From Mannheimia indoligenes (GTDB lineage Bacteria > Pseudomonadota > Gammaproteobacteria > Enterobacterales > Pasteurellaceae), in assembly GCF_036880405.1 (NCBI RefSeq), contig NZ_JBAJJM010000010.1, positions 79,681-143,680 of the forward strand: a stretch of 64,000 bases of DNA. Reading direction: 5' to 3'. Position 1 is the stretch's first letter; each line of letters opens with the position of its first letter. Made by a program: the position numbers and the translations under genes. This document shows, piece after piece, positions 8,343 through 16,819 of the stretch. The notes beneath the pieces were generated by a model. The model was not told where the DNA came from. It saw only the letters and a list, made by a program, of their open reading frames with translations, and ran no database searches.

Positions 8343-9995
8343 ATGAATGGTGCAAGATTTATTACTGAGAGCCTAAAAGCTCACGGTGTAACTCATCTTT
8401 TTGGTTATCCGGGCGGAGCAATAATGCCAACCTATGATGCCATATATGATTCGGGCTTAGAGCATCTTCTCTGCCGAAATGAGCAAGGTGCTGCAATGGC
8501 AGCAATTGGTTACGCTCGTTCAACAGGAAAAGTGGGCGTTTGCATTGCTACTTCAGGACCGGGAGCGACGAATTTAATTACCGGATTAGGTGATGCGGCA
8601 CTAGATTCTATTCCTATCGTTGCTATTACAGGGCAGGTTGCAAGCCATTTGATCGGTACAGATGCCTTCCAAGAAGCAGACGTTCTCGGGTTGTCGCTCG
8701 GCTGTACTAAGCACAGTTTTATCGTTCAAAGTATTGAAGAACTACCTGAGATTTTAGCCCTTGCGTTCCAAATTGCTCAAAGTGGTAGACCGGGTCCTGT
8801 ATTAGTTGATATTCCGCGAGATGTTCAATTAGCTCCTATTAATGCTCACCCCATTGTTTATACGAAAGAGAAAGCCCCTACACAAAATGCAGAGAAACTA
8901 GCTGAAGCCAAAAAACTATTATCAGAAGCTAAACGCCCTGTACTTTATGTTGGCGGAGGCGTAGGAATGGCTGACGGCGTACAAGCGGTCAGAAATTTTG
9001 TAAAAATTGCAAATATTCCTTCTGTTTCCACACTAAAAGGATTAGGCACTATCGAACCAACCGATCCGCTTTATATGGGTATGATTGGTATGCACGGTAC
9101 AAAAGCCGCTAACTATGCCGTACAAGAGTGCGATTTACTCATAGCCTGCGGTGCTCGTTTTGACGATCGTGTAACCGGTAAATTAGACACTTTTGCTCCT
9201 CACGCAAAAATCATTCATATTGATATTGATAATGCTGAAATTAACAAGCTACGACAAGCTCAAATTGCCCTACAAGGCAGCCTCATAGAAGCAATTAATT
9301 ATTTAGCTCAACCGTTAGACATTGATGCTTGGCGTGAAGATGTACGTAATTTAAAACAGCAATTTGACTTCCAATATCAAGATAATGCTGGCGAGGGCGA
9401 TATTAATGCAGTGGCATTATTAAACACGCTTTCTGAGCGTAAAGCGAAAAACAGTGTCGTAACAACCGATGTTGGTCAGCACCAAATGTGGTCGGCACAA
9501 CATTTAACTTATACCGATCCGAAAAACTACATTACCTCAGCAGGCTTCGGCTCAATGGGCTTTGGCTTGCCTGCTGCAATCGGAGCTCAAGTTGCTCGTC
9601 CTGAAGATCAAGTCATTGTTATTACAGGCGATGGCTCAATTTTAATGAACATTCAAGAACTTGGCACCATCAAGCGTGGTAAGCTGCCGGTAAAAATTTT
9701 GTTGCTGGATAACCAACGTTTAGGAATGGTTCGCCAATGGCAATCTCTATTCTTCCACGGTCGCCACAGCCAAACAATTTTAGACGACAACCCGGATTTC
9801 GTAATGCTTGCTAAAGCCTTTGATATTGAGGGCGAACGCATTGAAAAGGCTTGCGAAGTTTCGGACGGAATTGACCGCTTGTTAAATGCCAAAGGGGCGT
9901 ATTTACTCCACGTTTGCATTCCACAAGAAGATAACGTCTGGCCTCTCGTACCACCAGGTGCTTGTAATGCGGATATGCTGGACGATGATGTGTAG
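8343..9995 (+). CDS. ilvG: Acetolactate synthase II, large catalytic subunit
   Basis: 550 residues from the ATG at 8343. That start is preferred over the upstream GTG at 8289 because an AAAGGA site precedes it and MNGARFITESLKAHGV is the usual N-terminus. ThDP-dependent enzyme: N-terminal Pyr domain with the catalytic Glu in LLCRNEQGAAMAA, a central FAD-binding domain, and a C-terminal PP domain with GDGSILMNIQELGTI, the Mg/ThDP motif GDGx..N. Reaction: condensation of pyruvate (or pyruvate plus 2-oxobutyrate) to acetohydroxy acids for Val, Leu and Ile. Paired with ilvM 8 bp downstream. No frameshift of the E. coli K-12 ilvG type is present. Confidence 0.94.
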   Translation: MNGARFITESLKAHGVTHLFGYPGGAIMPTYDAIYDSGLEHLLCRNEQGAAMAAIGYARSTGKVGVCIATSGPGATNLITGLGDAALDSIPIVAITGQVASHLIGTDAFQEADVLGLSLGCTKHSFIVQSIEELPEILALAFQIAQSGRPGPVLVDIPRDVQLAPINAHPIVYTKEKAPTQNAEKLAEAKKLLSEAKRPVLYVGGGVGMADGVQAVRNFVKIANIPSVSTLKGLGTIEPTDPLYMGMIGMHGTKAANYAVQECDLLIACGARFDDRVTGKLDTFAPHAKIIHIDIDNAEINKLRQAQIALQGSLIEAINYLAQPLDIDAWREDVRNLKQQFDFQYQDNAGEGDINAVALLNTLSERKAKNSVVTTDVGQHQMWSAQHLTYTDPKNYITSAGFGSMGFGLPAAIGAQVARPEDQVIVITGDGSILMNIQELGTIKRGKLPVKILLLDNQRLGMVRQWQSLFFHGRHSQTILDDNPDFVMLAKAFDIEGERIEKACEVSDGIDRLLNAKGAYLLHVCIPQEDNVWPLVPPGACNADMLDDDV

Positions 9996-10003
9996 GAGGA
10001 AAA

Positions 10004-10222
10004 ATGCAAGAATATCAATTAACCTTAAAAGCCAACAAACGCCCGGAAACTTTAGAGCGTATTTTAAGAGTGATCCGTCATCGTGGTTTTGAAGTAAAAA
10101 GTTTGAAGGTTGAAGCAAATAATGCAACATTTGAATTAGAATTGACTTTAGTAAGCCAACGCCAGATTTCACTTTTAACCCATCAATTAGAAAAACTGTT
10201 TGATGTTATAGAGATCAATTAG
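10004..10222 (+). CDS. ilvM: Acetolactate synthase II, small regulatory subunit
   Basis: 72 residues with the short single ACT-like domain typical of IlvM (MQEYQLTLKANKRPETLERI). The gene follows ilvG by 8 bp with an AGGAGGA ribosome binding site. It stabilises the large subunit; isozyme II is known to be rather insensitive to valine. A strong terminator closes the unit, so downstream ilvD/ilvA are not in this operon. Confidence 0.9.
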   Translation: MQEYQLTLKANKRPETLERILRVIRHRGFEVKSLKVEANNATFELELTLVSQRQISLLTHQLEKLFDVIEIN

Positions 10223-10233
10223 TCAAACTTTTC

Positions 10234-10265
10234 AAGACCGTGTGTTTTCTACACGGTCTTTTTTT
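10234..10265 (+). terminator. Terminator of ilvGM
   Basis: AAGACCGTGT (10234-10243) pairs with ACACGGTCTT (10251-10260) around a 7-nt loop, followed by TTTTT. Confidence 0.9.
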
Positions 10266-10373
10266 CGCCAAAAATTTACAATTCTCTATCTTTTTGATTT
10301 TATTCACATCTTCAAATTTCAACCTATTTTTCTTATTTTTTGCTCTTTACTTTTTAAACCCAACAGATCTAAC

Positions 10374-10389
10374 ATACTATATATAGTGT
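10374..10389. promoter_or_regulatory. NrdR box 1 of nrdGD
   Basis: ATACTATATATAGTGT carries the perfect core palindrome ACTATATATAGT centred at 10381.5. It is 32 bp (three helical turns) from box 2, the usual arrangement for cooperative NrdR repression. A TATAGT -10 element may overlap it. Confidence 0.8.
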
Positions 10390-10405
10390 TAAATAATGTT
10401 AAAAA

Positions 10406-10421
10406 ACACAATATATTGTGT
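10406..10421. promoter_or_regulatory. NrdR box 2 of nrdGD
   Basis: ACACAATATATTGTGT is a perfect 16-bp palindrome equal to the NrdR consensus, extended by one more matching pair on each side. Centre 10413.5, ending 12 bp before the nrdG ATG. Confidence 0.88.
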
Positions 10422-10432
10422 TAATAATAAAA

Positions 10433-10906
10433 ATGGAAAACCTCAGATTCAGTTCAGAACAAATTGTTTGGCAAGAAGTGCCGAATGAAACTTCACTGGC
10501 TTTTCTCATTACAGGCTGTCCGCTTGGCTGTAAAGGCTGCCATAGTGTAGAGAGTTGGAAAGCCTACGAGGGAAAAGAGCTAACGCTTGATTATCTCAAT
10601 GAACGCCTAAAACGCTATCAAGGTTTAATTAGTTGCGTGCTATTTATGGGGGGTGAATGGCAAACGGAAAAATTACTCTCTTTATTAAAACGTTGTAAGC
10701 AACAAAAGCTACAAACTTGCCTCTACACAGGCTTAGAGCGGCACGAAATTCCTCCTTGTTTACTGACTGAATTAACTTACTTAAAAACAGGTCGTTGGAT
10801 TGCCGAGCAAGGCGGATTAAACAGCCTGACCACTAACCAACGTTTTATTGATTTACGCAATAATGAAAATCTAAACCACTTATTTATCAAAGGAGCAATG
10901 CTATGA
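10433..10906 (+). CDS. nrdG: Anaerobic ribonucleotide reductase activating protein (radical SAM)
   Basis: 157 residues from the ATG at 10433 (MENLRFSSEQIVWQEVPNE). A GTG five codons upstream lies inside NrdR box 2 and is less likely. The radical-SAM [4Fe-4S] motif is CPLGCKGC (CX3CX2C). Role: reductive cleavage of S-adenosylmethionine to install the glycyl radical in NrdD. No Shine-Dalgarno is visible ahead of either start. The gene precedes nrdD and overlaps it by 4 bp (ATGA), the reverse of the E. coli nrdD-nrdG order. Confidence 0.9.
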   Translation: MENLRFSSEQIVWQEVPNETSLAFLITGCPLGCKGCHSVESWKAYEGKELTLDYLNERLKRYQGLISCVLFMGGEWQTEKLLSLLKRCKQQKLQTCLYTGLERHEIPPCLLTELTYLKTGRWIAEQGGLNSLTTNQRFIDLRNNENLNHLFIKGAML

Positions 10907-12684
10907 TTCGCTTAGAAGCGAAACAAATTTCAGAAAAATTAGCTTTTATTGACCACTACATTCAAGCCCAAAATGCGGCTGATGGCTCAAAAATGGACGC
11001 TAACGCCAACGTAACACAAAAAAATATTGCCACAATGGAAAACGAGCTGATGAAAGATTTTTTTGTGCAAATTAATCGAGCAAAAATCAGCGAAAAAATT
11101 GCAAAACTTTTTGATAAAGAAACCGCTTGCGAATACTTACGCCAAATTGAAGCACACGAAATTTACGTTCACGATGAAACCAGCCTCAAACCTTATTGTG
11201 TATCGGTTACAATGTATCCGTTTTTGCGTGATGGCTTAACCAAACTGGGGGGCGAATCCAAAGCACCAAAACATCTGGCTTCTTTTTGTGGCTCTTTTGT
11301 CAATTTTGTCTTTGCTGTGAGTTCACAATTTGCAGGGGCAGTCGCTACAGTTGAGTTTTTAACCTACTTTGACTACTTCGCCCGTAAAGATTATGGCGAT
11401 AACTACCTGAAAACCCATCGTTCCGACATTGAAAACCACCTCCAACAAGTGGTCTACAGCATTAACCAACCTGCCGCCGCACGAGGCTATCAAAGCGTAT
11501 TTTGGAATATTTCGGTTTACGATAAATTCTATTTTGAGGCAATGTTCGGTAACTTTGTATTCCCTGATTTTGAAAAACCCTGCTGGGAAACCACCGCTAA
11601 ATTGCAACTTTTCTTTATGCAGTGGTTTAACAAAGAACGTAGCAAAGCCATTCTTACGTTCCCTGTAGTAACTGCCGCAATGCTAACTGAACAAGGTAAA
11701 TGCAAAGATGACGAATTTGCCAACCAAATGGCAAATGAGCTGGCACAAGGTAATTCCTTTTTTATTTATCAGTCGGATAACCCTGATTCCCTCGCTTCTT
11801 GCTGCCGTTTACGCAATGAAATCAGTGATCACACCTTCTCTTACTCACTCGGTGCTGGCGGTGTAGCAACAGGTTCGATAAATGTGATTACGATTAATAT
11901 GAACCGTTTAGTGCAAGATAAGCGTGATTTGAGTTCAGAAGTCAGCAAGATCCATAAATATCAATATGCTTACCGAAAATTGATGGAGGAATATTTAGCC
12001 AACGGAATGCTGCCTGTTTATGATGCAGGATTTATTTCGTTAGATAAACAATTCCTCACTATCGGCATTAACGGTATGGCTGAAGCGGCTGAATCGCAAG
12101 GCTTGAAAGTAGGTTACAACCCTGAATATATTGAATTTGTGCAATCTCGCTTAAAAACGATTTTTGAGGCAAACCAAGCTGCCAGCCAACAATATGGTGT
12201 GAAGTTCAACACCGAATTTGTGCCTGCCGAAAATTTAGGGGTAAAAAATGCGAAATGGGATAAAGCAGACGGCTATTTCGTGCCTCGTGATTGCTACAAC
12301 TCCTATTTCTATGTGGTAGAAGATGAAGAAACTAACGCTCTTGATAAATTCTTACTGCACGGCAAAGAGCTCATTGAATGGCTAGATGGTGGTTCAGCCT
12401 TGCATTTAAACCTCGATGAAGCCTTAACCGCCAACGGCTACCGTTCACTATTAGACACTGCCGCAAAAACAGGCTGCAACTATTTCTGCATTAACGTCAA
12501 AATCACGATTTGCAACGAATGTAGCCATATCGACAAACGCACTTTGCATCGTTGCTCCAAATGCGGCTCGCAAAATATTGACTACGGCACACGAGTTATC
12601 GGCTATTTAAAACGGGTTTCTGCCTTTAGTTCTGCCCGCCAAAAAGAGCATAGTTTGCGGTTTTATCATCGAGAAGCGGCTTAA
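10903..12684 (+). CDS. nrdD: Anaerobic (class III) ribonucleoside-triphosphate reductase, short form without ATP cone
   Basis: 593 residues against about 710 for E. coli NrdD. The catalytic ten-stranded barrel region begins almost at the N-terminus (NANVTQKNIATMENE), so the roughly 100-residue N-terminal ATP-cone domain is absent. Visible features: active-site ASCCRLRNE, a C-terminal zinc site with C537, C540, C551 and C554 (CNEC...CSKC), and the glycyl-radical motif RVIGYL with G567. Reaction: NTP to dNTP reduction under anoxia. Translationally coupled to nrdG and preceded by two NrdR boxes. Confidence 0.92.
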   Translation: MIRLEAKQISEKLAFIDHYIQAQNAADGSKMDANANVTQKNIATMENELMKDFFVQINRAKISEKIAKLFDKETACEYLRQIEAHEIYVHDETSLKPYCVSVTMYPFLRDGLTKLGGESKAPKHLASFCGSFVNFVFAVSSQFAGAVATVEFLTYFDYFARKDYGDNYLKTHRSDIENHLQQVVYSINQPAAARGYQSVFWNISVYDKFYFEAMFGNFVFPDFEKPCWETTAKLQLFFMQWFNKERSKAILTFPVVTAAMLTEQGKCKDDEFANQMANELAQGNSFFIYQSDNPDSLASCCRLRNEISDHTFSYSLGAGGVATGSINVITINMNRLVQDKRDLSSEVSKIHKYQYAYRKLMEEYLANGMLPVYDAGFISLDKQFLTIGINGMAEAAESQGLKVGYNPEYIEFVQSRLKTIFEANQAASQQYGVKFNTEFVPAENLGVKNAKWDKADGYFVPRDCYNSYFYVVEDEETNALDKFLLHGKELIEWLDGGSALHLNLDEALTANGYRSLLDTAAKTGCNYFCINVKITICNECSHIDKRTLHRCSKCGSQNIDYGTRVIGYLKRVSAFSSARQKEHSLRFYHREAA

Positions 12685-12736
12685 CGTTTAAGGTACTTTA
12701 CAACCCTTTTCTAAAGTTTTATATTGAGCTCTCATT

Positions 12737-12822
12737 TAGTCGGGGTGCTTGTTTACTCAAATAAAGCAAGCTGAGAAATACCCGTTGAACCTGATGCAGT
12801 TAGCACTGACGTAGGAAACTAA
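12737..12822 (+). promoter_or_regulatory. TPP riboswitch (THI element) upstream of thiM
   Basis: Contains TCGGGGTGC, then GCTGAGAAATACCCGTTG, AACCTGATGCAGTTAGCAC and GACGTAGGAAAC, the conserved helices and TPP-binding loops of the thi-box. Expected effect: TPP represses thiM and the downstream transporter. A CATTGT/ACAATG hairpin (12859-12879) lies directly before the GAGGA of thiM and may be the expression platform. Confidence 0.95.
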
Positions 12823-12890
12823 AGGCTTAAAACCGATCTATTCCCGTTCGTGTTGGTGCATTGTTTTTTCAATACAATGAGGAATAAACG

Positions 12891-13709
12891 ATGACCACAT
12901 CTACCCAATTTCAATCAATCTATTTGCAAAAAATCCGGCAAAATCGACCGCTTGTTCATAATATTACCAACATTGTTGCCGCTAACTTTTCCGCCAATGG
13001 TTTATTAGCTCTCGGGGCTTCGCCCATTATGGCGGCTGCCATTGAGGAGATGGAAGCCGTGCCTCAATTAAGCTCGGCAGTGGTAATTAATATCGGCACA
13101 TTAATCGGCAAAGAAGTGGAAGCAATGGTGCTTGCCGGTAAAACGGCAAACCGTTTAGGCATTCCTGTAATTCTTGACCCTGTCGGCGTTGGAGCAACCT
13201 CTTTTCGCCGCCAAACAGTTGAAATCTTGCTTAACGAAATCCAATTCACCGCCATTCGAGGCAATGCAGGAGAACTTGCCACCCTCGCAGGCGTAAAATG
13301 GCAGGCTAAAGGCGTTGATGCCGGCGAAGGCTCACATAGCCTTGTGGAAATCGCTCAACAAGTTGCTAAACGCTATAAAACCTTAGTTGCCATTAGTGGC
13401 GAAACCGATGTAGTAAGCGATGGCTTACGCACTGCGTTACTTAAAAACGGCAGCCCAATGTTCCCACAAATTACCGCTTCAGGCTGTTTATTAAGTGCCG
13501 TGTGCGGTGCATTTTTAGCCGTTGCTGAGAAAAAACGCTATTTCAACGCACTGGTTGAGGCTTGTACCGCTTATGCGGTTGCCGGCGAAGTTGCAGCAAA
13601 ATCCCTCAAACCAACCCAATACGGGCAATTTGCAGTCAATCTTTTAGATGAATTAGGGGCTTTAATACCGGAAACGGTTGAGCAATATGCGGAGGTGGAA
13701 TATGTCTAG
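12891..13709 (+). CDS. thiM: Hydroxyethylthiazole kinase
   Basis: 272 residues of the ribokinase-like ThiM family (PLVHNITNIVAANFSANG at the N-terminus, DPVGVGAT and an ASGCLLSAVCGAF catalytic glycine/cysteine region near the C-terminus). Reaction: ATP-dependent phosphorylation of 4-methyl-5-(2-hydroxyethyl)thiazole for thiamine salvage. Directly controlled by the TPP riboswitch. The 3' end overlaps the MFS gene by 8 bp. Confidence 0.95.
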   Translation: MTTSTQFQSIYLQKIRQNRPLVHNITNIVAANFSANGLLALGASPIMAAAIEEMEAVPQLSSAVVINIGTLIGKEVEAMVLAGKTANRLGIPVILDPVGVGATSFRRQTVEILLNEIQFTAIRGNAGELATLAGVKWQAKGVDAGEGSHSLVEIAQQVAKRYKTLVAISGETDVVSDGLRTALLKNGSPMFPQITASGCLLSAVCGAFLAVAEKKRYFNALVEACTAYAVAGEVAAKSLKPTQYGQFAVNLLDELGALIPETVEQYAEVEYV

Positions 13710-15015
13710 CCTACAATCGAGTCCGACAAAAGTTGCCGTTGCCTCAATGGTTGGCACGGCAATTGAATACTTTGATAACTATATCTACACAATGGCTGCA
13801 GTACTGGTATTTAACGTGCAGTTTTTCAATAGTGATGACCCTGTTTCCAATCAATTAATGTCGCTTTCCGTTCTTGCCCTTGCCTTTTTCACTCGCCCGA
13901 TGGGGTCGATCATTTTCGGGCATTTCGGCGATAAATATGGACGTAAACAAACCCTTATTGCCTCGCTTTTATTGATGGGCTTATCCACAGTAGCGATTGG
14001 TTTACTGCCAAACTATGCCGCTATTGGTATTTGGGCAACGGTACTGCTCTGCTTATGCCGTATCGGGCAAGGTTTGGGCTTAGGGGGAGAATGGGGCGGA
14101 GCTGCATTAGTCGCCACCGAACACGCCCCCAAAAACAAGCGGGCATTTTTTGGTATTTTTCCGCAAATGGGAGCTCCTATCGGCTTGCTATTAGCCAATG
14201 GGGCATTCTACTTAGTTAATCTCATTTATGGCGAACAAGCTTTTCTGGATTGGGCGTGGCGAATTCCGTTTGTTGCCTCTATTGTGATGATTTTTATCGG
14301 CTTATATATCCGCATAAAAATTAGCGAAAGCCCAATTTTCCTCAAGGCAGAACAACAAGGAAAAAACCGCCACACGCCACTTAAAACACTCTTTAGCAAG
14401 CATTTCAAGCCATTTATGATCGGCGTATTAATTGCCACCGCAGGCTATGTGCTATTCTACATTTTAGTTGCCTTTACCCCGATTTTCATAAAAAGCCCTG
14501 TTGCGGTGTCTAAAGCAGGTTACGCCACAGGTTTAGGCTTGCCGGCAAATCTCTACACCCAATATTTGCTGATCACATCCGTGATTTTCGGGATCGCCAT
14601 TTTCTTCTCAGGCTTATATTCCGACCGCATCGGTCGCCGTTTATTACTACTCATCGCCACAGGGGCAACCGTAATTTACGGCTTAATAATGCCGTTTTTT
14701 CTAGAAAATGGCACACCAACCTCAATCTTTATTTTCTTAACCATCGGAATGATCTTAATAGGCTTAAGTTTTGGACCAATGGCAGTCATTCTACCCGAAC
14801 TTTTTCCAACAGAAGTACGATACACAGGAGCCTCCCTTGCCTACACCGCAGCAGGTATTTTAGGGGCGAGTGTATTTACCATTATTGCGGTTAAAATTAA
14901 CGAAAACTTCGGCTTATTTGGGGTTGGAGGTTATTTATCTGTCGCCTCATTGTTAAGCTTTTGGGCATTGTGGCAGGTTCACGAAACTAAAGATTTGGAA
15001 TTGGCGGAGATTTAA
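13702..15015 (+). CDS. MFS transporter of the metabolite:H+ symporter family, thiamine-locus linked
   Basis: 437 residues from the ATG at 13702, which has GGAGGTGGA just upstream; the longer frame would overlap thiM further. Twelve membrane segments, with the MFS signature GHFGDKYGRK after TM2-3 and SDRIGRR in the second half. Sequence style is that of the ProP/ShiA metabolite:H+ symporters. Cotranscription with thiM under a TPP riboswitch implies uptake of a thiamine precursor such as hydroxyethylthiazole or HMP; this is inference from context. H. influenzae has a similar transporter beside its thi genes (recalled). Confidence 0.85.
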   Translation: MSSLQSSPTKVAVASMVGTAIEYFDNYIYTMAAVLVFNVQFFNSDDPVSNQLMSLSVLALAFFTRPMGSIIFGHFGDKYGRKQTLIASLLLMGLSTVAIGLLPNYAAIGIWATVLLCLCRIGQGLGLGGEWGGAALVATEHAPKNKRAFFGIFPQMGAPIGLLLANGAFYLVNLIYGEQAFLDWAWRIPFVASIVMIFIGLYIRIKISESPIFLKAEQQGKNRHTPLKTLFSKHFKPFMIGVLIATAGYVLFYILVAFTPIFIKSPVAVSKAGYATGLGLPANLYTQYLLITSVIFGIAIFFSGLYSDRIGRRLLLLIATGATVIYGLIMPFFLENGTPTSIFIFLTIGMILIGLSFGPMAVILPELFPTEVRYTGASLAYTAAGILGASVFTIIAVKINENFGLFGVGGYLSVASLLSFWALWQVHETKDLELAEI

Positions 15016-15025
15016 CTGAAACAAA

Positions 15026-15050
15026 TTAGGCGGAACTTGCGTCCGCCTAA
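15026..15050. terminator. Hairpin between convergent MFS and thiDE genes
   Basis: TTAGGCGGA (15026-15034) pairs with TCCGCCTAA (15042-15050). No long T-run on either side, so a bidirectional or weak terminator. Confidence 0.55.
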
Positions 15051-15061
15051 CTATACTTTAA

Positions 15062-16582
15062 CTATTCGTTCCAGCCACTTGCAAATTTTTCCAGATTTTT
15101 AACCGCTTGTTGCCAATCTGTAGCCTGCGTAATGGCACTCACCACTGCAGCACTGCCTACACCGGTGCTCATCACATTTTCAATTCTGTCTTCATTAATT
15201 CCGCCAATTGCTACCGTTGGAATTTGAAGTGGTGCAACCAGATCGACATATTTCGCTAAATTAATCAGTCCCTGTGGCTGCGATGGCATTTCCTTTGTCT
15301 GCGTTGGGAAAACGTGTCCAAATGCAATATAAGAAGGTTGAATTGCTAAGGCTCGCATAATTTCAAAATAGCCGTGAGTGGAAACGCCTAAACGCAAGCC
15401 TGCTTGCTGAATCGCCTGCAAATCGGCAGTAGCTAAATCTTCCTGCCCCAAATGCACACCGTAGGCTTGGTATTTCACCGCTAACTGCCAGTAATCATTC
15501 ACAAATAAACGCACATTATGCTGCTTGGCAAGTGCTACACTTTGGGCAATTTCATTTTCAACCTCTGCAAGCGGTCGATTTTTCACCCGAATTTGCAAAG
15601 TTTTCACCCCAGCTGAAATTAAACGCTCAATCCACTCAAAACTCTCAACCACAGGATAAAGCCCAAGCTGATAATCAGTTGCTGCAAAAGGTTTTTTCAG
15701 CAAATTGAGCGGTGCAGAAACCAGTGCGGTTTGAGGGAAGAAATCAATATCTTCCGGGTAGCCTGTGTGGCATAACGAACTTAGTGCAGTTTGCCCTCTC
15801 CCTTCTTTTTCAGATAAACCTTTTTGTAAATACGCAGTAGCAACGGTTACGGCATCAGGCAAATCAAAACCTTTGGCTAACATTGAACCCACCGCAGAAG
15901 CATAGGTACAACCTGTACCGTGTGTATTAACACTTTGCAGTCTTAGGTGGGAAAAGGAAAAAATGTCTTGGGAGTTAAGCAGATAATCACTTACCGTTTC
16001 GCCCTGCCATTCAAAATGTCCGCCTTTGGCTAAAACTGCCTTCACACCTTGTGAAATAAGCATTTGAGCAGCAGTTTTCACATCATCAAACCTATTAATT
16101 TCAGTCTCGCTCAATAGGGCTAATTCAGTTCCATTTGGTGTAATCAGATCAACTAACGGATAGAGTTTTTCTTGCACTACGGGTAATAAAATACTGTCTG
16201 AGAGAGCCTGTCCGCTACTTGCTACCGCAACAGGATCGTAAACTACAAAGCAATAGTTTTTACTTTCTAATCGAATTTTTTGGATATATTCACATAAAAT
16301 CTCAACTTGAGCCTGTGAACAAAGTAAGCCAATTTTGATTGCATTTGGATAGCCTTGAATGAGTAACGCTTCAAACTGCCGGCGGAAAGTGTGATCATCA
16401 ACAGGTGTTACACAAAGCACGCCGTGTGGATGTTGGGCAGTAACAGACGTAACCACCGAACAACCAACTAAATTAAAATCGTGAAAGGTATGTAAATCGG
16501 TTTGTAGCCCTGCTCCGGCACAAGAATCTGAACCGGCAACCGTCCAAATCACTTTAGGTTGATGGGTATTAGAAATAGACAT
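15062..16582 (-). CDS. thiDE: Fused HMP(-P) kinase and thiamine-phosphate synthase (ThiD-ThiE)
   Basis: 506 residues in one frame. The N-terminal domain (about 1-270) is ThiD: TVAGSDSCAGAGLQTDLHTF and a C-terminal THGTGCTYASAVGSMLA anion hole. The C-terminal domain (about 300-506) is ThiE: GLYPVVESFEWIERLI, LQIRVKNR, VNDYWQLA, HLGQEDL and FGHVFPTQTK. Together they phosphorylate HMP and join HMP-PP with thiazole-P. A separate TPP riboswitch lies upstream. Beside thiM this makes a salvage pathway; no thiC or thiG biosynthetic genes are in the window. Confidence 0.93.
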   Translation of the reverse strand: MSISNTHQPKVIWTVAGSDSCAGAGLQTDLHTFHDFNLVGCSVVTSVTAQHPHGVLCVTPVDDHTFRRQFEALLIQGYPNAIKIGLLCSQAQVEILCEYIQKIRLESKNYCFVVYDPVAVASSGQALSDSILLPVVQEKLYPLVDLITPNGTELALLSETEINRFDDVKTAAQMLISQGVKAVLAKGGHFEWQGETVSDYLLNSQDIFSFSHLRLQSVNTHGTGCTYASAVGSMLAKGFDLPDAVTVATAYLQKGLSEKEGRGQTALSSLCHTGYPEDIDFFPQTALVSAPLNLLKKPFAATDYQLGLYPVVESFEWIERLISAGVKTLQIRVKNRPLAEVENEIAQSVALAKQHNVRLFVNDYWQLAVKYQAYGVHLGQEDLATADLQAIQQAGLRLGVSTHGYFEIMRALAIQPSYIAFGHVFPTQTKEMPSQPQGLINLAKYVDLVAPLQIPTVAIGGINEDRIENVMSTGVGSAAVVSAITQATDWQQAVKNLEKFASGWNE

Positions 16583-16657
16583 CGCAAAATCCTCTTTTTT
16601 AAAGTTAGGGTTTGCTTGTCAGAGATGTGGCAATAGGTAAAATTGAATGTTAAAACT

Positions 16658-16738
16658 TGTTCCCTACGCAGGTACTAACCTACAGGTTCGACGGATCTCG
16701 CAGTTGCGATCTCAGCCCTATGGCACTCCGACAAGCAT
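16658..16738 (-). promoter_or_regulatory. TPP riboswitch upstream of thiDE
   Basis: Read on the minus strand: GTCGGAGTGCC, GGGCTGAGATCGCAAC, CCGTCGAACCTG and TACCTGCGTAGGGAAC, matching the conserved thi-box parts, with a 5' end near 16738 and about 75 nt to the thiDE ATG. Confidence 0.93.
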
Positions 16739-16819
16739 TTTTAGTATAGCTTATAAGCGGTTATTTTCCACAAAAAATTGGCAAAATTTTCTGAAAAATG
16801 AACTGCTTGTTAGCATTGA

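Noticed and set aside
10242..10424. 60-codon + frame between ilvM and nrdG
   Set aside because: It starts inside the ilvGM terminator and runs through both NrdR boxes; low-complexity AT-rich translation.
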